Part shown: positions 16,095 to 25,998 of the stretch, one piece after another | How the letters are laid out: the number at the start of each line of letters is the position of its first letter | Position numbering within the stretch: position 1 is the first letter of the stretch | Assembly: GCA_001657325.1 (NCBI GenBank) | Contig: LWRO01000033.1 | Location: forward strand, 1 to 64,000 | Reading direction: 5' to 3' | From: Geitlerinema sp. BBD 1991-9 | GTDB lineage: Bacteria > Cyanobacteriota > Cyanobacteriia > Cyanobacteriales > Geitlerinemataceae | DNA: 64,000 nucleotides | The notes under the pieces: model-generated | The model's database searches: none | Seen by the model: only the letters and a program-made list of their open reading frames with translations | What the model was told of the DNA's origin: nothing | Position numbers and translations under genes: made by a program

Positions 16095-19000
16095 ATGGCA
16101 GAAAACGAACCAACAACACAGACAATTGAAAAAATTACTGAGTCCAAATTTTTTAACCCGACCCGTTACTTAGACCTAAACCTCGATGTCAAAGCGGCAG
16201 TCGAGCGAGGAGAGACGACGGCGATCGAACATTTCGCGACCTTCGGACTCCAAGAAAATCGCCGCTTTAGCTTAGCCTTTGATTCCGAACTTTATCTATC
16301 CCTGAATATCGATGCAAAGGCCGCCGTCGAACGCGGTGAAACCACCGCACTCGAGCATTTATTTTTAGTCGGGATCGAACAAAATCGTATCATCAATCCC
16401 TACTTCGACACGACAATTTACCTCGAACTCAACCCCGATGTTGCCGCTTCCGTCGCCGCTGGAGAAACAACCGCCTTCGCACATTTTGCCAGTACGGGAA
16501 TTCAAGAAAATCGATCGTTCAGTCGCTTTTTCGATCTCGAATTTTACCTGTCCGACAACTCCGATGTCGCCACCGCCGTCGATCGAGGCGAAACCGCTGC
16601 CACCGAGCATTTCTTTGCATTCGGCTTCCAAGAAGACCGCGAACCGAACGCACTGTTCGACGCGACGTATTACCTCAACGCCAACCCCGACGTTCGAGAA
16701 GCTGTTGAAAACGGAGAAACCACCGCTCTACAGCATTACTTCGATTTCGGAATCTCTGAAAACCGTAGCTTCACGCACTACTTTTCTGCATTCCTCGATC
16801 GATCGGCCTTTCAAACCCTGTTCGAGTCAGAAGTCGGTACAGTTGGCGATGTCGAACAGTCATCCGACCTAGATTCAGCCCAAGTTCTCAACGTTTTATC
16901 GAGTGGATTCGATCGCGCGATCGACTTCGACTATTACCGCATCGTCCACGCCGCCGCTCTCGAAAGCTTTTTCGGCATTTCCGTCAGCGAACTCAGCAAC
17001 AACCAAATTCAAACCTACGCTTTTACCGAAGGGAGTCGCGCCGGACTCGCCCGCACCTCGATCGACCTTCAAGGCTACAGCGTTCAATATTCCAGTCAAC
17101 TCACCAGTTTCTACCAAGTCGAAAGTACTGCCGATCTCAGCGAAGTTCAAATTCGCGATTTCGCCGTCAGTGAAGGATTGAGCCTCGGACTCGACTTGAG
17201 CGCTTTCATCGATGTCGATTACTACCGCAGCCTTTACGGTCGATCGATCGCCGATACCTTCGGTGAAAACGCGACATCCGCCGAAATCGTCGATTTCGTC
17301 TTCGGGAACGCTGCACCTTATATCGACGAAACCTACTTCAAAGCCCTCAACGGACAAAACCTAACCGCAGACGGTCGCCTCGTCGCCGATCTCAGCCGCG
17401 AAGAACTCGTCACCTACGCCCTCACCGAAGGCTACGAGTCCGATCTCCAACTGTCTCCATTTGACCTCGAAGCGTACCGCGTTCAGTTTTCCAGTCAACT
17501 CACGACGTTCTACGAAGTCTCCAACGTCGCGAGTCTCAGCCAACAACAAATCTTTGAATTCGCCACGAACGAAGGGTGGAAGCTCGGAATTGACTTATCC
17601 AACTTCACCGATGCAATGGCGATCGAGTTTTTCCGAGAAACCAACGCTGCTGCTATCGCTCGACGGTATCAGATCGACTTGTCCGCCGTCAGCGAACTCG
17701 ACGCCGCCGTCATCCTCGATTTCCAATACGGGGGCGCGTCTCAAACCGTCGATTTCAACTATTTCCGCGAAACCTTCAGCGGCGATATTTCCGCCACCTT
17801 CGGCGTCACCTCCGCCTTTGACATCTCGGACGCTCAAATTCTCGAATACGTCTACACCCAAAACACCGAGATTCAAACCTTCAACCTGACCCCCATCGAC
17901 TTCCGGGGTTACGCACGCCGCTACGCCAGCCAAATCGCCACCGAGTTAGACCTCTCCGTTTCAGAAGTTTTACAACTCGACAACGCCCAAATCGAAGCCT
18001 TCATTTTCAGCGACGGGGCGCGATTGGGGTTGAGTTTGCAGGAATTTGTCAACGTCGAATACGTGCGATCGACCTATTCCGCCGCCATTTCCACCTCCCT
18101 CGGCATTTCCCAAAGTGCCGTGGCCAACCTCGGCGATGCCGATATCGCCAGTTGGTTCGCCAGCAGCGACGCGCGGGATGTCGATGTGGAGTTTCTGCGC
18201 TACCAAATCGAAAGCTTAACGGTAGGCCAACAGGCGAAAATTTTTGCCAGCTTGGGACTCGATTTCGACGCCACGGCGAGCTTGAGTACCGAACTCGTGC
18301 TTCAAATTGCCTTCAGTTCGGCGTTTCAAGAAGTGGTCGAAGCCGATAACTTCAGCCTGTCGGCGATCGATGTCGAAGGGTACGTTCGCGCTCACGTGTC
18401 GGAACTGTACGAATTTTACTTCGGCTCCGAAGTGTCCCTCAGCGTCGAGCGATCGAAGAAAAAAACCCGACGCACCGCTCGCGGTTCCCGCATCACCGCC
18501 AAAACCACCAAACGCACTAAGCGCACCAAACGCACCCTCGGGACGAAGGGCAAAAAAACCAAACGCACCTTCAAAGACGTTGCCGATACCTTCCGAACCC
18601 TTAAAACTGGGAAGACAACGAAGAAAACGGTCAAAGTCAAGACGACCAAGAAAACTAAGAAAACAGATGTTTCCGTCGTCACGCCTACCGTCGAGGTCGA
18701 GATCGACGTGCAGTTCGAGGCGGTTCAACAGTTGACCCGCGAACAAGTCGTGGAATTCATGTTCGGACGAGGCGTGAAACTCGGCATCGACGTGTCGGAA
18801 TTCGTGCAGGTGGATTTCTTGCGCAACAGCTTTGAAGCCGGTTTACTCCAAGGGTACGGCGTGTCTTCCACCTTGGAACTCGACGATCGCTTGGTGGTCG
18901 ATTTCGTCTACGGCGGCTTGTCGAGCGAACTGGATTTCAGCTTCTACCGGGAACAGTACGCCAGCGAACTGCAAGCAGAATTTGGCTTGTCGATCGACCA

Positions 19001-19754
19001 AATTACCGACACGTTAATTCTCGAACACGCTTACACCGTCGGGTTGGAATCAGATTTGGCATTGTCTCCCATCGACAGCGACGAGTTGGTTTTGGCGCAA
19101 AGTAACGCCGAAGTGACTGGGGAAAGCGTCGATCTCAGTGAGTTCGTCGATGTGGACTATCTCCAGCAAACCTACGATAGCGAGATTGTCAGCGAGTACC
19201 GCGTCGGAAACGTCTATAACGTCAGCCAACAGCAGACGATCGACTTTCTCGAAAGTGGCGGTCAGATCGCCGGGGTCAACTATTCCGCCGCGATCGATAC
19301 CGACTTCTATCTCGAAACCTACGCCGAAGAAATCGACGCGGATTTTGCCGTTATCGATGCCAATGCAGACGATGCGATCGACGAAATCGAGCTGTTCGAC
19401 TACATCACGGGAGCCGGTTTGGAGCAAGGACAAAACCCCTCGAAACTGGTAGACTTCGAGAGCTATCGCGACCCCGACTCGGCATCGGCACAAGCGTTAC
19501 TGGCCTTCTACAACGTCGAAAGCATCGAGGAAGTCAGTTTCCGTCAAACGTTGGAATATATGTTTACGGTGGGACTCGAAGCCGGTTTCGCACCTTCATC
19601 GGATCTCGATCTCGAAGCCATCCGTACTGAGTTCGCTACAGAAATCACGGCGTTCTTCGGTGCGAGTTCGGTTAGCGAAGTGACCCTGACGCAAACCTTC
19701 AACTATGCGTTTGGTGAGGGATTCGATCGAATCGGATCGCAAATTGCGGCTTGA
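16095..19754 (+). CDS. Large repeat protein with a basic Lys/Thr/Arg segment (1219 aa)
   Basis: I do not know its function. Residues about 15-235 are five repeats of about 42 residues of the form FD..YL..NPDV..AVE.GETTA..HF..FG..ENR, a unit I have seen at the N-terminus of cyanobacterial surface or exported proteins. Residues about 250-1215 are longer repeats built from IDL..Y..QYSSQLTSFY.V, LS..QI..FA..EG..LGLDLS.F.DVDYYR and related lines. They are very acidic, except for about 787-857: RSKKKTRRTARGSRITAKTT and what follows, with tens of Lys, Arg and Thr. A canonical EF-hand loop (DANADDAIDEIE) lies near 1088-1099. There is no N-terminal signal peptide. The kinase-GUN4 gene follows by 93 bases. 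Confidence 0.8.
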   Translation: MAENEPTTQTIEKITESKFFNPTRYLDLNLDVKAAVERGETTAIEHFATFGLQENRRFSLAFDSELYLSLNIDAKAAVERGETTALEHLFLVGIEQNRIINPYFDTTIYLELNPDVAASVAAGETTAFAHFASTGIQENRSFSRFFDLEFYLSDNSDVATAVDRGETAATEHFFAFGFQEDREPNALFDATYYLNANPDVREAVENGETTALQHYFDFGISENRSFTHYFSAFLDRSAFQTLFESEVGTVGDVEQSSDLDSAQVLNVLSSGFDRAIDFDYYRIVHAAALESFFGISVSELSNNQIQTYAFTEGSRAGLARTSIDLQGYSVQYSSQLTSFYQVESTADLSEVQIRDFAVSEGLSLGLDLSAFIDVDYYRSLYGRSIADTFGENATSAEIVDFVFGNAAPYIDETYFKALNGQNLTADGRLVADLSREELVTYALTEGYESDLQLSPFDLEAYRVQFSSQLTTFYEVSNVASLSQQQIFEFATNEGWKLGIDLSNFTDAMAIEFFRETNAAAIARRYQIDLSAVSELDAAVILDFQYGGASQTVDFNYFRETFSGDISATFGVTSAFDISDAQILEYVYTQNTEIQTFNLTPIDFRGYARRYASQIATELDLSVSEVLQLDNAQIEAFIFSDGARLGLSLQEFVNVEYVRSTYSAAISTSLGISQSAVANLGDADIASWFASSDARDVDVEFLRYQIESLTVGQQAKIFASLGLDFDATASLSTELVLQIAFSSAFQEVVEADNFSLSAIDVEGYVRAHVSELYEFYFGSEVSLSVERSKKKTRRTARGSRITAKTTKRTKRTKRTLGTKGKKTKRTFKDVADTFRTLKTGKTTKKTVKVKTTKKTKKTDVSVVTPTVEVEIDVQFEAVQQLTREQVVEFMFGRGVKLGIDVSEFVQVDFLRNSFEAGLLQGYGVSSTLELDDRLVVDFVYGGLSSELDFSFYREQYASELQAEFGLSIDQITDTLILEHAYTVGLESDLALSPIDSDELVLAQSNAEVTGESVDLSEFVDVDYLQQTYDSEIVSEYRVGNVYNVSQQQTIDFLESGGQIAGVNYSAAIDTDFYLETYAEEIDADFAVIDANADDAIDEIELFDYITGAGLEQGQNPSKLVDFESYRDPDSASAQALLAFYNVESIEEVSFRQTLEYMFTVGLEAGFAPSSDLDLEAIRTEFATEITAFFGASSVSEVTLTQTFNYAFGEGFDRIGSQIAA

Positions 19755-19847
19755 GCCTGATGTCTAACCGATAATCGAATTCGGTGGGAAATACATCGGG
19801 GTGCATCTACTTCCGAAAAATTTGAGGACAACTCCGAATCAAGCATC

Positions 19848-21197
19848 ATGCATTGGAAACCCGGTCGTCGCATCGCCAGCGGCAAATATACGATTGAAGA
19901 TAAACTGGGCGAAGGGGGGTTTTGCATCACCTACCGGGCGAGAACGGAAACGGGCGATTTCGTCGCCGTTAAAACCTCGAACGAAGATCGTTGCAAACCC
20001 CGCGATTTTGCCAAGTGGCAACAAAACCTCGCCAACGAAGCGCTGCTGTTAGCCAAGTGTCGCCACCCTCAGATTGTGGGGATTCGAGAAATGGTACTCG
20101 AAGGGTTGCGCTGGTGTTCGGTGTTGGAATATATCGACGGTATCGATTTGGCGAGTTGGATCGAGCAAGACGGCGCACTGGCGGAATCTGACGCGATTCA
20201 TTACATTAGCCAAATCGCCGATGCGTTGGAGGTGGTGCATCGCGAGGGTTTTTTGCATCGAGATATTAAACCGCTCAATATTTTGATGCGAAAAGGCACG
20301 TCGGAGGCGGTGTTGATCGATTTTGGTATGGCGCGATCGTTTACGCCGGGGTTGACGGACGTTCACTCGGAGTATGTCAGTCACGGGTTTTCCCCCATCG
20401 AACAGTACGATCGCCAATCTCTGCGAGGGGTGTATACAGATGTATACGGGTTGGCGGCGACGCTGTACGCCCTCGTCACGGGGGAGATTCCGAGATCGGC
20501 GGTGACGCGCTATCGATCGGTAGCGAAGCAGGAGGGCGATCCGCTGGTTGCGCCGAAAGTGTTCGTTCCGACGTTGAGCGATCGCATCAATACCGCGATT
20601 TTGCAGGGGATGGCGATCGAACCGGACGATCGACCTCAATCGATTACGGCGTGGCGAGGGTTGTTGGGCGATCGATCGAGTGAGGAATCGATCGCGAGTC
20701 CGCCTGTTTCAGAACCGCCACTATCTAGCGACTCCGAACCGCGCAAAGCCCCCGGAAAGTCAGCGGTGGGATTAGATTACAGCACGTTAGAATCCTATTT
20801 AAAACAGGAACAGTGGCAAGAGGCCGATCGCGAAACCGATCGACTGTTCCTCGCCGCTTGCGGTCGAGATAAGGGAGAGCAGTTAGGCGTTGAAGATATC
20901 GATCGCCTGTCCGAGCGAGATTTACGTTCGATCGAAGACCTCTGGTATCGTTACAGTCAAGGGCGATTTGGCTTTGCCATCCAACAGCGGCTGTGGCGAG
21001 AGGTCGATCGAGACTACACTCAATTTGGCGATCGCCTCGGTTGGAGTCAAAACGGGAGTTGGCTACCCTACACCCAACTCCAATTTCACACCAACGCCCC
21101 AGAAGGCCATCTTCCCACCTGGGGACGACGCGGTCGTTTATGGCCGCTCCTGAGCAAACAACTTCGCCACGCCGGAATCCCAGGAGACACCTGGTGA
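19848..21197 (+). CDS. Ser/Thr protein kinase with C-terminal GUN4 domain (449 aa)
   Basis: A soluble eukaryotic-type kinase fused to a porphyrin-binding GUN4-like domain. The kinase domain (about 14-275) has a Gly loop GEGGF, VAVK with Lys42, HRDIKPLN with Asp139 and DFG with Asp158, so it should be active. After a Ser/Pro/Glu linker, residues about 310-440 form the GUN4 fold: LESYLKQEQWQEADRETDRL, DIDRLSERDLRSIEDLWYRYS, GFAIQQRLWREVDRDY and GRRGRLWPLLSKQL. GUN4 proteins bind Mg-protoporphyrin, so tetrapyrrole status may be the input; this is family inference. No membrane segment. The last two residues and stop lie in a heptamer array (TGACTGG) directly after. Confidence 0.92.
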   Translation: MHWKPGRRIASGKYTIEDKLGEGGFCITYRARTETGDFVAVKTSNEDRCKPRDFAKWQQNLANEALLLAKCRHPQIVGIREMVLEGLRWCSVLEYIDGIDLASWIEQDGALAESDAIHYISQIADALEVVHREGFLHRDIKPLNILMRKGTSEAVLIDFGMARSFTPGLTDVHSEYVSHGFSPIEQYDRQSLRGVYTDVYGLAATLYALVTGEIPRSAVTRYRSVAKQEGDPLVAPKVFVPTLSDRINTAILQGMAIEPDDRPQSITAWRGLLGDRSSEESIASPPVSEPPLSSDSEPRKAPGKSAVGLDYSTLESYLKQEQWQEADRETDRLFLAACGRDKGEQLGVEDIDRLSERDLRSIEDLWYRYSQGRFGFAIQQRLWREVDRDYTQFGDRLGWSQNGSWLPYTQLQFHTNAPEGHLPTWGRRGRLWPLLSKQLRHAGIPGDTW

Positions 21198-21235
21198 CTG
21201 GTGACTGGTGACTGGCGACTGGTGACTGGTGACTG
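21191..21235. repeat. Heptamer tandem array (TGACTGG)
   Basis: Six units of TGACTGG, one with a T-to-C change (TGGCGAC), start inside the last codons of the kinase gene. Such short tandem heptamers are known in cyanobacteria. In this orientation TGA recurs in all three frames, so any ribosome entering is stopped within three units. Confidence 0.85.
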
Positions 21236-21239
21236 ACTT

Positions 21240-21995
21240 TCACAGTCCCGGTGTCGTCTGCGAAAACAACGCCGCAAAATCTCGCGTCACCTCACCCTCA
21301 GGATTCGAGATCGTATCGAATGCTTTATTGCGAGCGTTCGGTTCCAGCAACGCTCGAACCACCAACTCCGCCACATCCGCCCGAGGAATCGACGGTTTAA
21401 TCCCGTTCGGCGGATTCGTCAACAGTGTATCGTCCTGACCAACCAACAACTCCCGCTGTTCGCCCGGCTCGTCCAACAAACCCCCCGCGCGGATAATCGT
21501 ATAGTCGATACCAGACTCGATGAGATAAGCTTCCGCCTTGCGCTTCCAAATCAAAATCTTGCCGTTTCCAATGCTGTTGAGGAAGTGATTTTCGTCGGTT
21601 CCTCCCATCGAACCCACGAGAACGATCTGTTCGACTCCAGCTTCCTTCGCCGCATCGATTTGGTTGAGTTGTCCGCGATAGTCCACCTCTTCCGGCGTTC
21701 CACCCGGTGCAAAACCCATGTCGGGGCGCTGTCCCGGTTGCGGAGGCGAAAGCGGTTGCGGAACGGCACTCGTCAGAATCACCAACGCCTGACAGCCTTG
21801 GAGTGCCGAGTTTAGACTGACTCGATCTCGAATGTCGCCGAAGACGAAGCCGTCAGTCGCTCCGAAGCGTTCTTTGGCTTTTTCTGGAGAACGGGCAAAT
21901 CCCATCGCTTCAAACACATCGTTGCGATCGCGCAGCTTTTGAAGCACGATCGAACCCGTGCGCCCCGTTGCCCCTGTTACTAAAACTTTTTTCAT
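21240..21995 (-). CDS. NAD(P)-binding atypical short-chain dehydrogenase (251 aa)
   Basis: An NAD(P)H-binding protein of the atypical SDR group (NmrA/HSCARG-like). The N-terminal Rossmann motif is VLVTGATGRTGSIVLQKL (G-x-x-G-x-x-G at about 8-14). LVILTSAVPQ follows, then VEQIVLVGSMGGTDENHFLN, in which the classical Tyr-x3-Lys pair is absent, as is usual for this subgroup. IIRAGGLLDEPGEQREL and ADVAELVVRALLEP follow toward the C-terminus. It is cytosolic, and the substrate is not predictable. It is convergent with the kinase-GUN4 gene, and the stop codons are about 45 bases apart across the heptamer array. Confidence 0.88.
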   Translation of the reverse strand: MKKVLVTGATGRTGSIVLQKLRDRNDVFEAMGFARSPEKAKERFGATDGFVFGDIRDRVSLNSALQGCQALVILTSAVPQPLSPPQPGQRPDMGFAPGGTPEEVDYRGQLNQIDAAKEAGVEQIVLVGSMGGTDENHFLNSIGNGKILIWKRKAEAYLIESGIDYTIIRAGGLLDEPGEQRELLVGQDDTLLTNPPNGIKPSIPRADVAELVVRALLEPNARNKAFDTISNPEGEVTRDFAALFSQTTPGL

Positions 21996-22573
21996 CGCTA
22001 TTGAGATGGGTGATTTTCTTAATGTCCCATCATTTCATCATCCCCGAAACGACCGTTTGTTGCAGGGTCATCGTTTTGTTGCACTTCTTCACTTAACTTT
22101 ACGATCTTAAATACAGACAAGTATCGATCGAGAAGGTTTTGAGGGCAACCGTCTTCGGGCTGGTCGTATCTGTTAATCGCGCTTAACTCATTCGATCGTT
22201 AAATGTCAAGTGTTGTAACTTTTCTTTTCCAACTCAAGTGCTGCTTCCCAAATTTTCGTTCGGGGTTAGATGGTTAGATTTGAAAATTTCCCTTGAAAAT
22301 TTAAAATTTCGGCGAGCGGGAGGTGACATTTGAGGAATGGTCTTGTACATTGAAGAGTAAAGATCGTTAACCTGAGAGGTTTTCCGGATTTCTTTTAAGA
22401 TTTCTTGAATAGTTGTTCTAAAGAGTAAAATCGTTTCCAGGGCATTCAGCAGCCTTAGCTGAATCGCTTGCTTCTGCGATCTTCCAAGGTTTGCAGCCGT
22501 TCAGTCAGTACTTTAAATTAAATTGAGCGGCATATTTTTGTGTAGCTCGACCTTAAAAACGACCCAAAGCACA
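21996..22573. other. Intergenic upstream of the chemosensory operon
   Basis: No gene. An AT-rich stretch (about 22260-22320 and 22330-22430) probably contains the promoter of the eight-gene operon that follows. I saw no TGTGA-N6-TCACA cAMP-receptor site. The motif GGGAGGTGACATTTGAGG near 22319-22336 is not symmetric. Confidence 0.5.
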
Positions 22574-23038
22574 ATGTTATTCTTGATTTTTTATGCAGGA
22601 GACGATCGTTATGCGATCGAAAGTTCTCGTGTCGTCGAGATCGTCCCCAGAGTTATTTTAAGAAAACTCCACCACGCACCTGACTATGTCGCAGGTGTGT
22701 TTAACTATCGGGGTACAATTGTCCCCGTTATTGACTTATGCCACCTCATACAAAACACACCATCGCGCCCTTATCTCAGTACGCGAATCGTGATGGTGAA
22801 TTACCGTGGAAAGAATAATATCGATCGCTTACTCGGACTGATGGCCGAACGAGTTACAGAGACGTTGAACCAGTTGGACACGAAAGTTACGAGTTCGGGA
22901 ATGAAAGTCGATACATCACCTTATTTAGGCGATATGATTCTCGATCGAAGTGGAACAATACAATGTATTCGACTCGATTATTTGTTGTCTGAAACAGAGC
23001 AAATCAATTTGCTGCCCATGGAGCAAAAAACAACATGA
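22574..23038 (+). CDS. CheW-like adaptor, WspB type (154 aa)
   Basis: Couples receptors to the histidine kinase of this operon in membrane signalling arrays. The single CheW domain covers the whole protein: FLIFYAGDDRYAIESSRVVEIVPRV, HHAPDYVAGVFNYRGTIVPVIDL with the conserved Asn-Tyr-Arg-Gly, and LLGLMAERVTETL. ATG 22574 is preferred to an upstream in-frame codon because it puts the first CheW strand at residue 2. Its stop overlaps the start of cheR by four bases (ATGA, 23035-23038), indicating translational coupling. It is the first gene of the cluster; its position and short length match WspB. Confidence 0.9.
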   Translation: MLFLIFYAGDDRYAIESSRVVEIVPRVILRKLHHAPDYVAGVFNYRGTIVPVIDLCHLIQNTPSRPYLSTRIVMVNYRGKNNIDRLLGLMAERVTETLNQLDTKVTSSGMKVDTSPYLGDMILDRSGTIQCIRLDYLLSETEQINLLPMEQKTT

Positions 23039-24342
23039 TTCAATCCAGTTTTGAAATCTTTTTGAAACAAAAAATCGGACTCGATCCCAATAGCATCGGT
23101 TCTCGGAGTATCGCAAGAGCGATAGAAAAACGTCAGGCGGCTTGTGGTATATCCGATCGATTGGCTTATCTACAGCGAGTCCAAACTTCTTTCGACGAAC
23201 TCGAAAAACTGATTGAAGCTGTTGTCGTGCGAGAAACTTGGTTTTTTCGCGATCGAGAGCCGTTTACGTTCTTATCCGAATATATCAAACTCGAGTGGTT
23301 TCCCAAGTCAAACAATCGGACTTTAAATGTATTGAGTATCCCGTGTTCGACGGGAGAAGAACCTTACTCGATTGCCATGACACTCTTAGATACGGGATTG
23401 CAATCCCGTCAATTTAGCATTGATGCCATTGACATTAGCCACGATGCTCTCCTACAAGCACGGCGCGGCATTTACAATCAAAAATCTTTTAGAGACAATC
23501 GATCGATCTCGCACAAACATTACTTTCAGGAAACTCAACACGGTTATAAAATCTGCGATCGAGTTCGCAATACAGTTCGCTTTATTCATGGCAATATTCT
23601 AGATAATTTTTTACTGAGTACTAAAAAATATCATATTATTTTTTGTCGAAATCTATTGATTTACTTCGACTCACATTCGCGTTCTCATGCAATTCAAAAC
23701 TTAGATCGTGTTTTAACAACGCCAGGCTTAATTTTTTTGGGATCGGCAGAAACCGGACAAATCAATTCTCTTTCGTTTGTCTCAGTCCAAAAACCATTTA
23801 CATTTGCTTACCGCAAAGTTTCCCCCTCCCAAAAGCCAGCGAAACGGTTAATTGAAGATCGAAAAAATATCCAGAAAGTTGAGGTTCGTCAACTCGATCG
23901 AAACCCAAGATCCCCTCAATCTCGAATTGAGTTCAAACCCCAAACTAAGGCTCGCCAAGTTTCAAAAACCGATGAAACAGTTCAACCGCCATCAACTCGA
24001 TCGTCAAAAACCACCCTAGAGATAGCAAAACAATGTGCCGATCTCGGAAATCTCGACGAAGCCATTGCGCTCTGTCAAACCCACCTGACGGCCCATCCCA
24101 CGAGTGCAGAAGCTTATATTTTGTTGGGAGAAGTGTACCAGGCATCGAGCGATCGAGATCGAGCCGAAGAATGCTTTCAAAAAGCGATTTACCTTCAACC
24201 CAACTCCTACAAAGCACTCATGCACCTCGTCCTTCTTAAAGAACTTCGCGGCGATCGATCGAGCGCTGAAATTTTACGACAGCGCATCAAACGACTACTC
24301 AATACACCAGGTGACATTCAAAAAGCACTCGAAAAATCGTAA
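23035..24342 (+). CDS. CheR methyltransferase with C-terminal TPR repeats, WspC type (435 aa)
   Basis: Methylates glutamates of the chemoreceptors to tune their activity, using S-adenosylmethionine. The N-terminal helical domain and the catalytic Rossmann domain are full length. Motifs are VVVRETWFFRD (about 62-72), SIPCSTGEEPYSIAM (SAM motif I) and IIFCRNLLIYFD. From about residue 320 tetratricopeptide repeats follow (LDEAIALCQTHLTAHPTSAEAYILLGEVYQA, shortened here; then DRAEECFQKAIYLQPNSYKA). CheR plus TPR is the WspC architecture. The receptors lack a C-terminal NWETF-like pentapeptide tether, so CheR docking must differ from the E. coli type. It overlaps cheW by four bases. Confidence 0.92.
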   Translation: MIQSSFEIFLKQKIGLDPNSIGSRSIARAIEKRQAACGISDRLAYLQRVQTSFDELEKLIEAVVVRETWFFRDREPFTFLSEYIKLEWFPKSNNRTLNVLSIPCSTGEEPYSIAMTLLDTGLQSRQFSIDAIDISHDALLQARRGIYNQKSFRDNRSISHKHYFQETQHGYKICDRVRNTVRFIHGNILDNFLLSTKKYHIIFCRNLLIYFDSHSRSHAIQNLDRVLTTPGLIFLGSAETGQINSLSFVSVQKPFTFAYRKVSPSQKPAKRLIEDRKNIQKVEVRQLDRNPRSPQSRIEFKPQTKARQVSKTDETVQPPSTRSSKTTLEIAKQCADLGNLDEAIALCQTHLTAHPTSAEAYILLGEVYQASSDRDRAEECFQKAIYLQPNSYKALMHLVLLKELRGDRSSAEILRQRIKRLLNTPGDIQKALEKS

Positions 24343-24445
24343 ACTTTTTTGCAATTGCATTCGGATCGTCAACTGTTCGATCTGAATAACAAAATCATCG
24401 ACTGATTTGCTTCAGCGTTCCAGCTCCTTAACCTCCCTTAAAAAT

Positions 24446-25969
24446 ATGTTCAAAAAAATCACGAATCGAATTTTATTTGGATATTCAATTCCGCTGGCTT
24501 TTTTGTTGATTTTGGGGTCTTTAGTTTTTGTGTCAACCCGAAAAGCCTTACATTTAGAGAGCGAAATTTCAAATAGTGAAAAAATATTAAAAACAGTTGA
24601 CAATCTAGCCTACAGCACATCTCTCGTCCTTAGTAGCGTTCGGGGCTATGTATTGTTTCCCAACAATCTAGAATATAAAGAACAGTATGAAGCAGCCGCA
24701 GCTGTCATTGATGAAGACAGTCAAACCATGGGATATCTTAAGGAAATTTCTAATCCCGAAGATAATGAGTCGAAGAATACAGAAAGTCATCTAAATGCAA
24801 TTCGTCAGCCATTACAAACGCTGATCGCCGAAAGTGAAAACTTAAAACAAATGTCGGAAAATATTATTCGATTTGTAGATGCTAACAGTGTCGTGAGTGC
24901 AAAACGAGACGTTCAAGCACTTAAAATGGATATTATCAACGTGCAACGAGACAAGATTCTAGAAGAGATCGACAAAAAGCTACAAAACGATCTCGAAGAA
25001 TTCGATCGGGTTGAAAGGTTTTTACTGCTTCTCGTTGAAGTGGGAACCGTTGTAGCAATTCTCTTGACGATTGCGTTCGGATTATGGATCACCTGGCAAC
25101 TCAAACAGCAGATGACGCGAACGATTGGTGCTTCTGAAAACTTGGGAATTCAAGTAACGTCTTCGGCAACTCAAATTGCGGCATCAGGTAAACAATTAGA
25201 AGCAACAGTTGCCGAGCAAGTTGCATCGACAAACGAAGTTAATGCAACCTCAAAAGAAATTGCAGCAACGTCTCGAGAACTCGTACAAACGATGGATCGC
25301 GTTGCACAACTATCTCATAGCACCGCCGAGGTTACTGCCAACAGTCAACTAGACTTAGTCAAAATGAAAGATGCTATGCACCAGTTAGCCCAAGCAACAA
25401 TTAGTATTGCATCTAAACTCGGCGTCATGAACGAAAAAGCAAACAACATCAACAGCGTTGTTACAACGATTACTAAAGTTGCCGATCGAACTAATTTGCT
25501 TTCTCTCAATGCTGCTATTGAAGCAGAAAAAGCGGGAGAATACGGTGCGGGATTTGCAGTAGTTGCCCGTGAAATACGCCGACTCGCCGATCAAACCGCT
25601 GTTGCGACTTTGGAAATCGAGCAAATGGTTAAAGAGATGCAAACTTCTGTTTCAAATGGCGTGATGGAGATGGATAAATTCAACAAAGAGGTGAGTCAAT
25701 ATGTTGAAGAAGTCGGACAAATTAGCGAGCAAATTTCTCATGCGATCGAAGACGTACAAAGCTTGACACCTCAGTTTGCACAAGTCAGCCAAACCATGGA
25801 AGAGCAATCCCAAGGCGCACAGCAGATTCGAGAAGCGATGGAACAACTGAGTGAAGCCTCCCAGCAAACGGCCGATGCAATTCGAGATACGAATACCGCC
25901 CTCGATCGATTAGACGATGCCGCTCGTGGATTACAATTGGAGATTAGTGATTTTAAAGCAATTGTTTAA
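24446..25969 (+). CDS. WspA-like methyl-accepting receptor lacking HAMP (507 aa)
   Basis: A membrane receptor that senses an unknown signal and controls the kinase. TM1 is [17 protein letters not shown] (about 12-29), then a helical periplasmic or extracellular segment of about 160 residues, then TM2 [19 protein letters not shown] (about 192-215). The signalling domain follows almost directly, with the hairpin tip [20 protein letters not shown] near 345-365 and [20 protein letters not shown]. The last part closely resembles P. aeruginosa WspA as I remember it. Its paralogue downstream has about 45 extra residues after TM2 that form HAMP. ATG 24446 matches the paralogue start ([14 protein letters not shown] versus [14 protein letters not shown]). 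Confidence 0.9.
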   Translation: MFKKITNRILFGYSIPLAFLLILGSLVFVSTRKALHLESEISNSEKILKTVDNLAYSTSLVLSSVRGYVLFPNNLEYKEQYEAAAAVIDEDSQTMGYLKEISNPEDNESKNTESHLNAIRQPLQTLIAESENLKQMSENIIRFVDANSVVSAKRDVQALKMDIINVQRDKILEEIDKKLQNDLEEFDRVERFLLLLVEVGTVVAILLTIAFGLWITWQLKQQMTRTIGASENLGIQVTSSATQIAASGKQLEATVAEQVASTNEVNATSKEIAATSRELVQTMDRVAQLSHSTAEVTANSQLDLVKMKDAMHQLAQATISIASKLGVMNEKANNINSVVTTITKVADRTNLLSLNAAIEAEKAGEYGAGFAVVAREIRRLADQTAVATLEIEQMVKEMQTSVSNGVMEMDKFNKEVSQYVEEVGQISEQISHAIEDVQSLTPQFAQVSQTMEEQSQGAQQIREAMEQLSEASQQTADAIRDTNTALDRLDDAARGLQLEISDFKAIV

Positions 25970-25998
25970 AGCAATTTTTTTGCAAACGACCCAGAATT

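Noticed and set aside
18216-18746. Frame opposite the basic block of the repeat protein (176 codons)
   Set aside because: Phe/Leu/Gly-rich shadow of the KT-rich segment.
21191-21235. CRISPR array
   Set aside because: The heptamer has no spacers and the other arrays are the same kind of simple tandem repeat; no cas genes.
22260-22573. cAMP receptor protein site upstream of the cyclase operon
   Set aside because: No symmetric TGTGA-N6-TCACA-like match; autoregulation by cAMP is not supported by the sequence.
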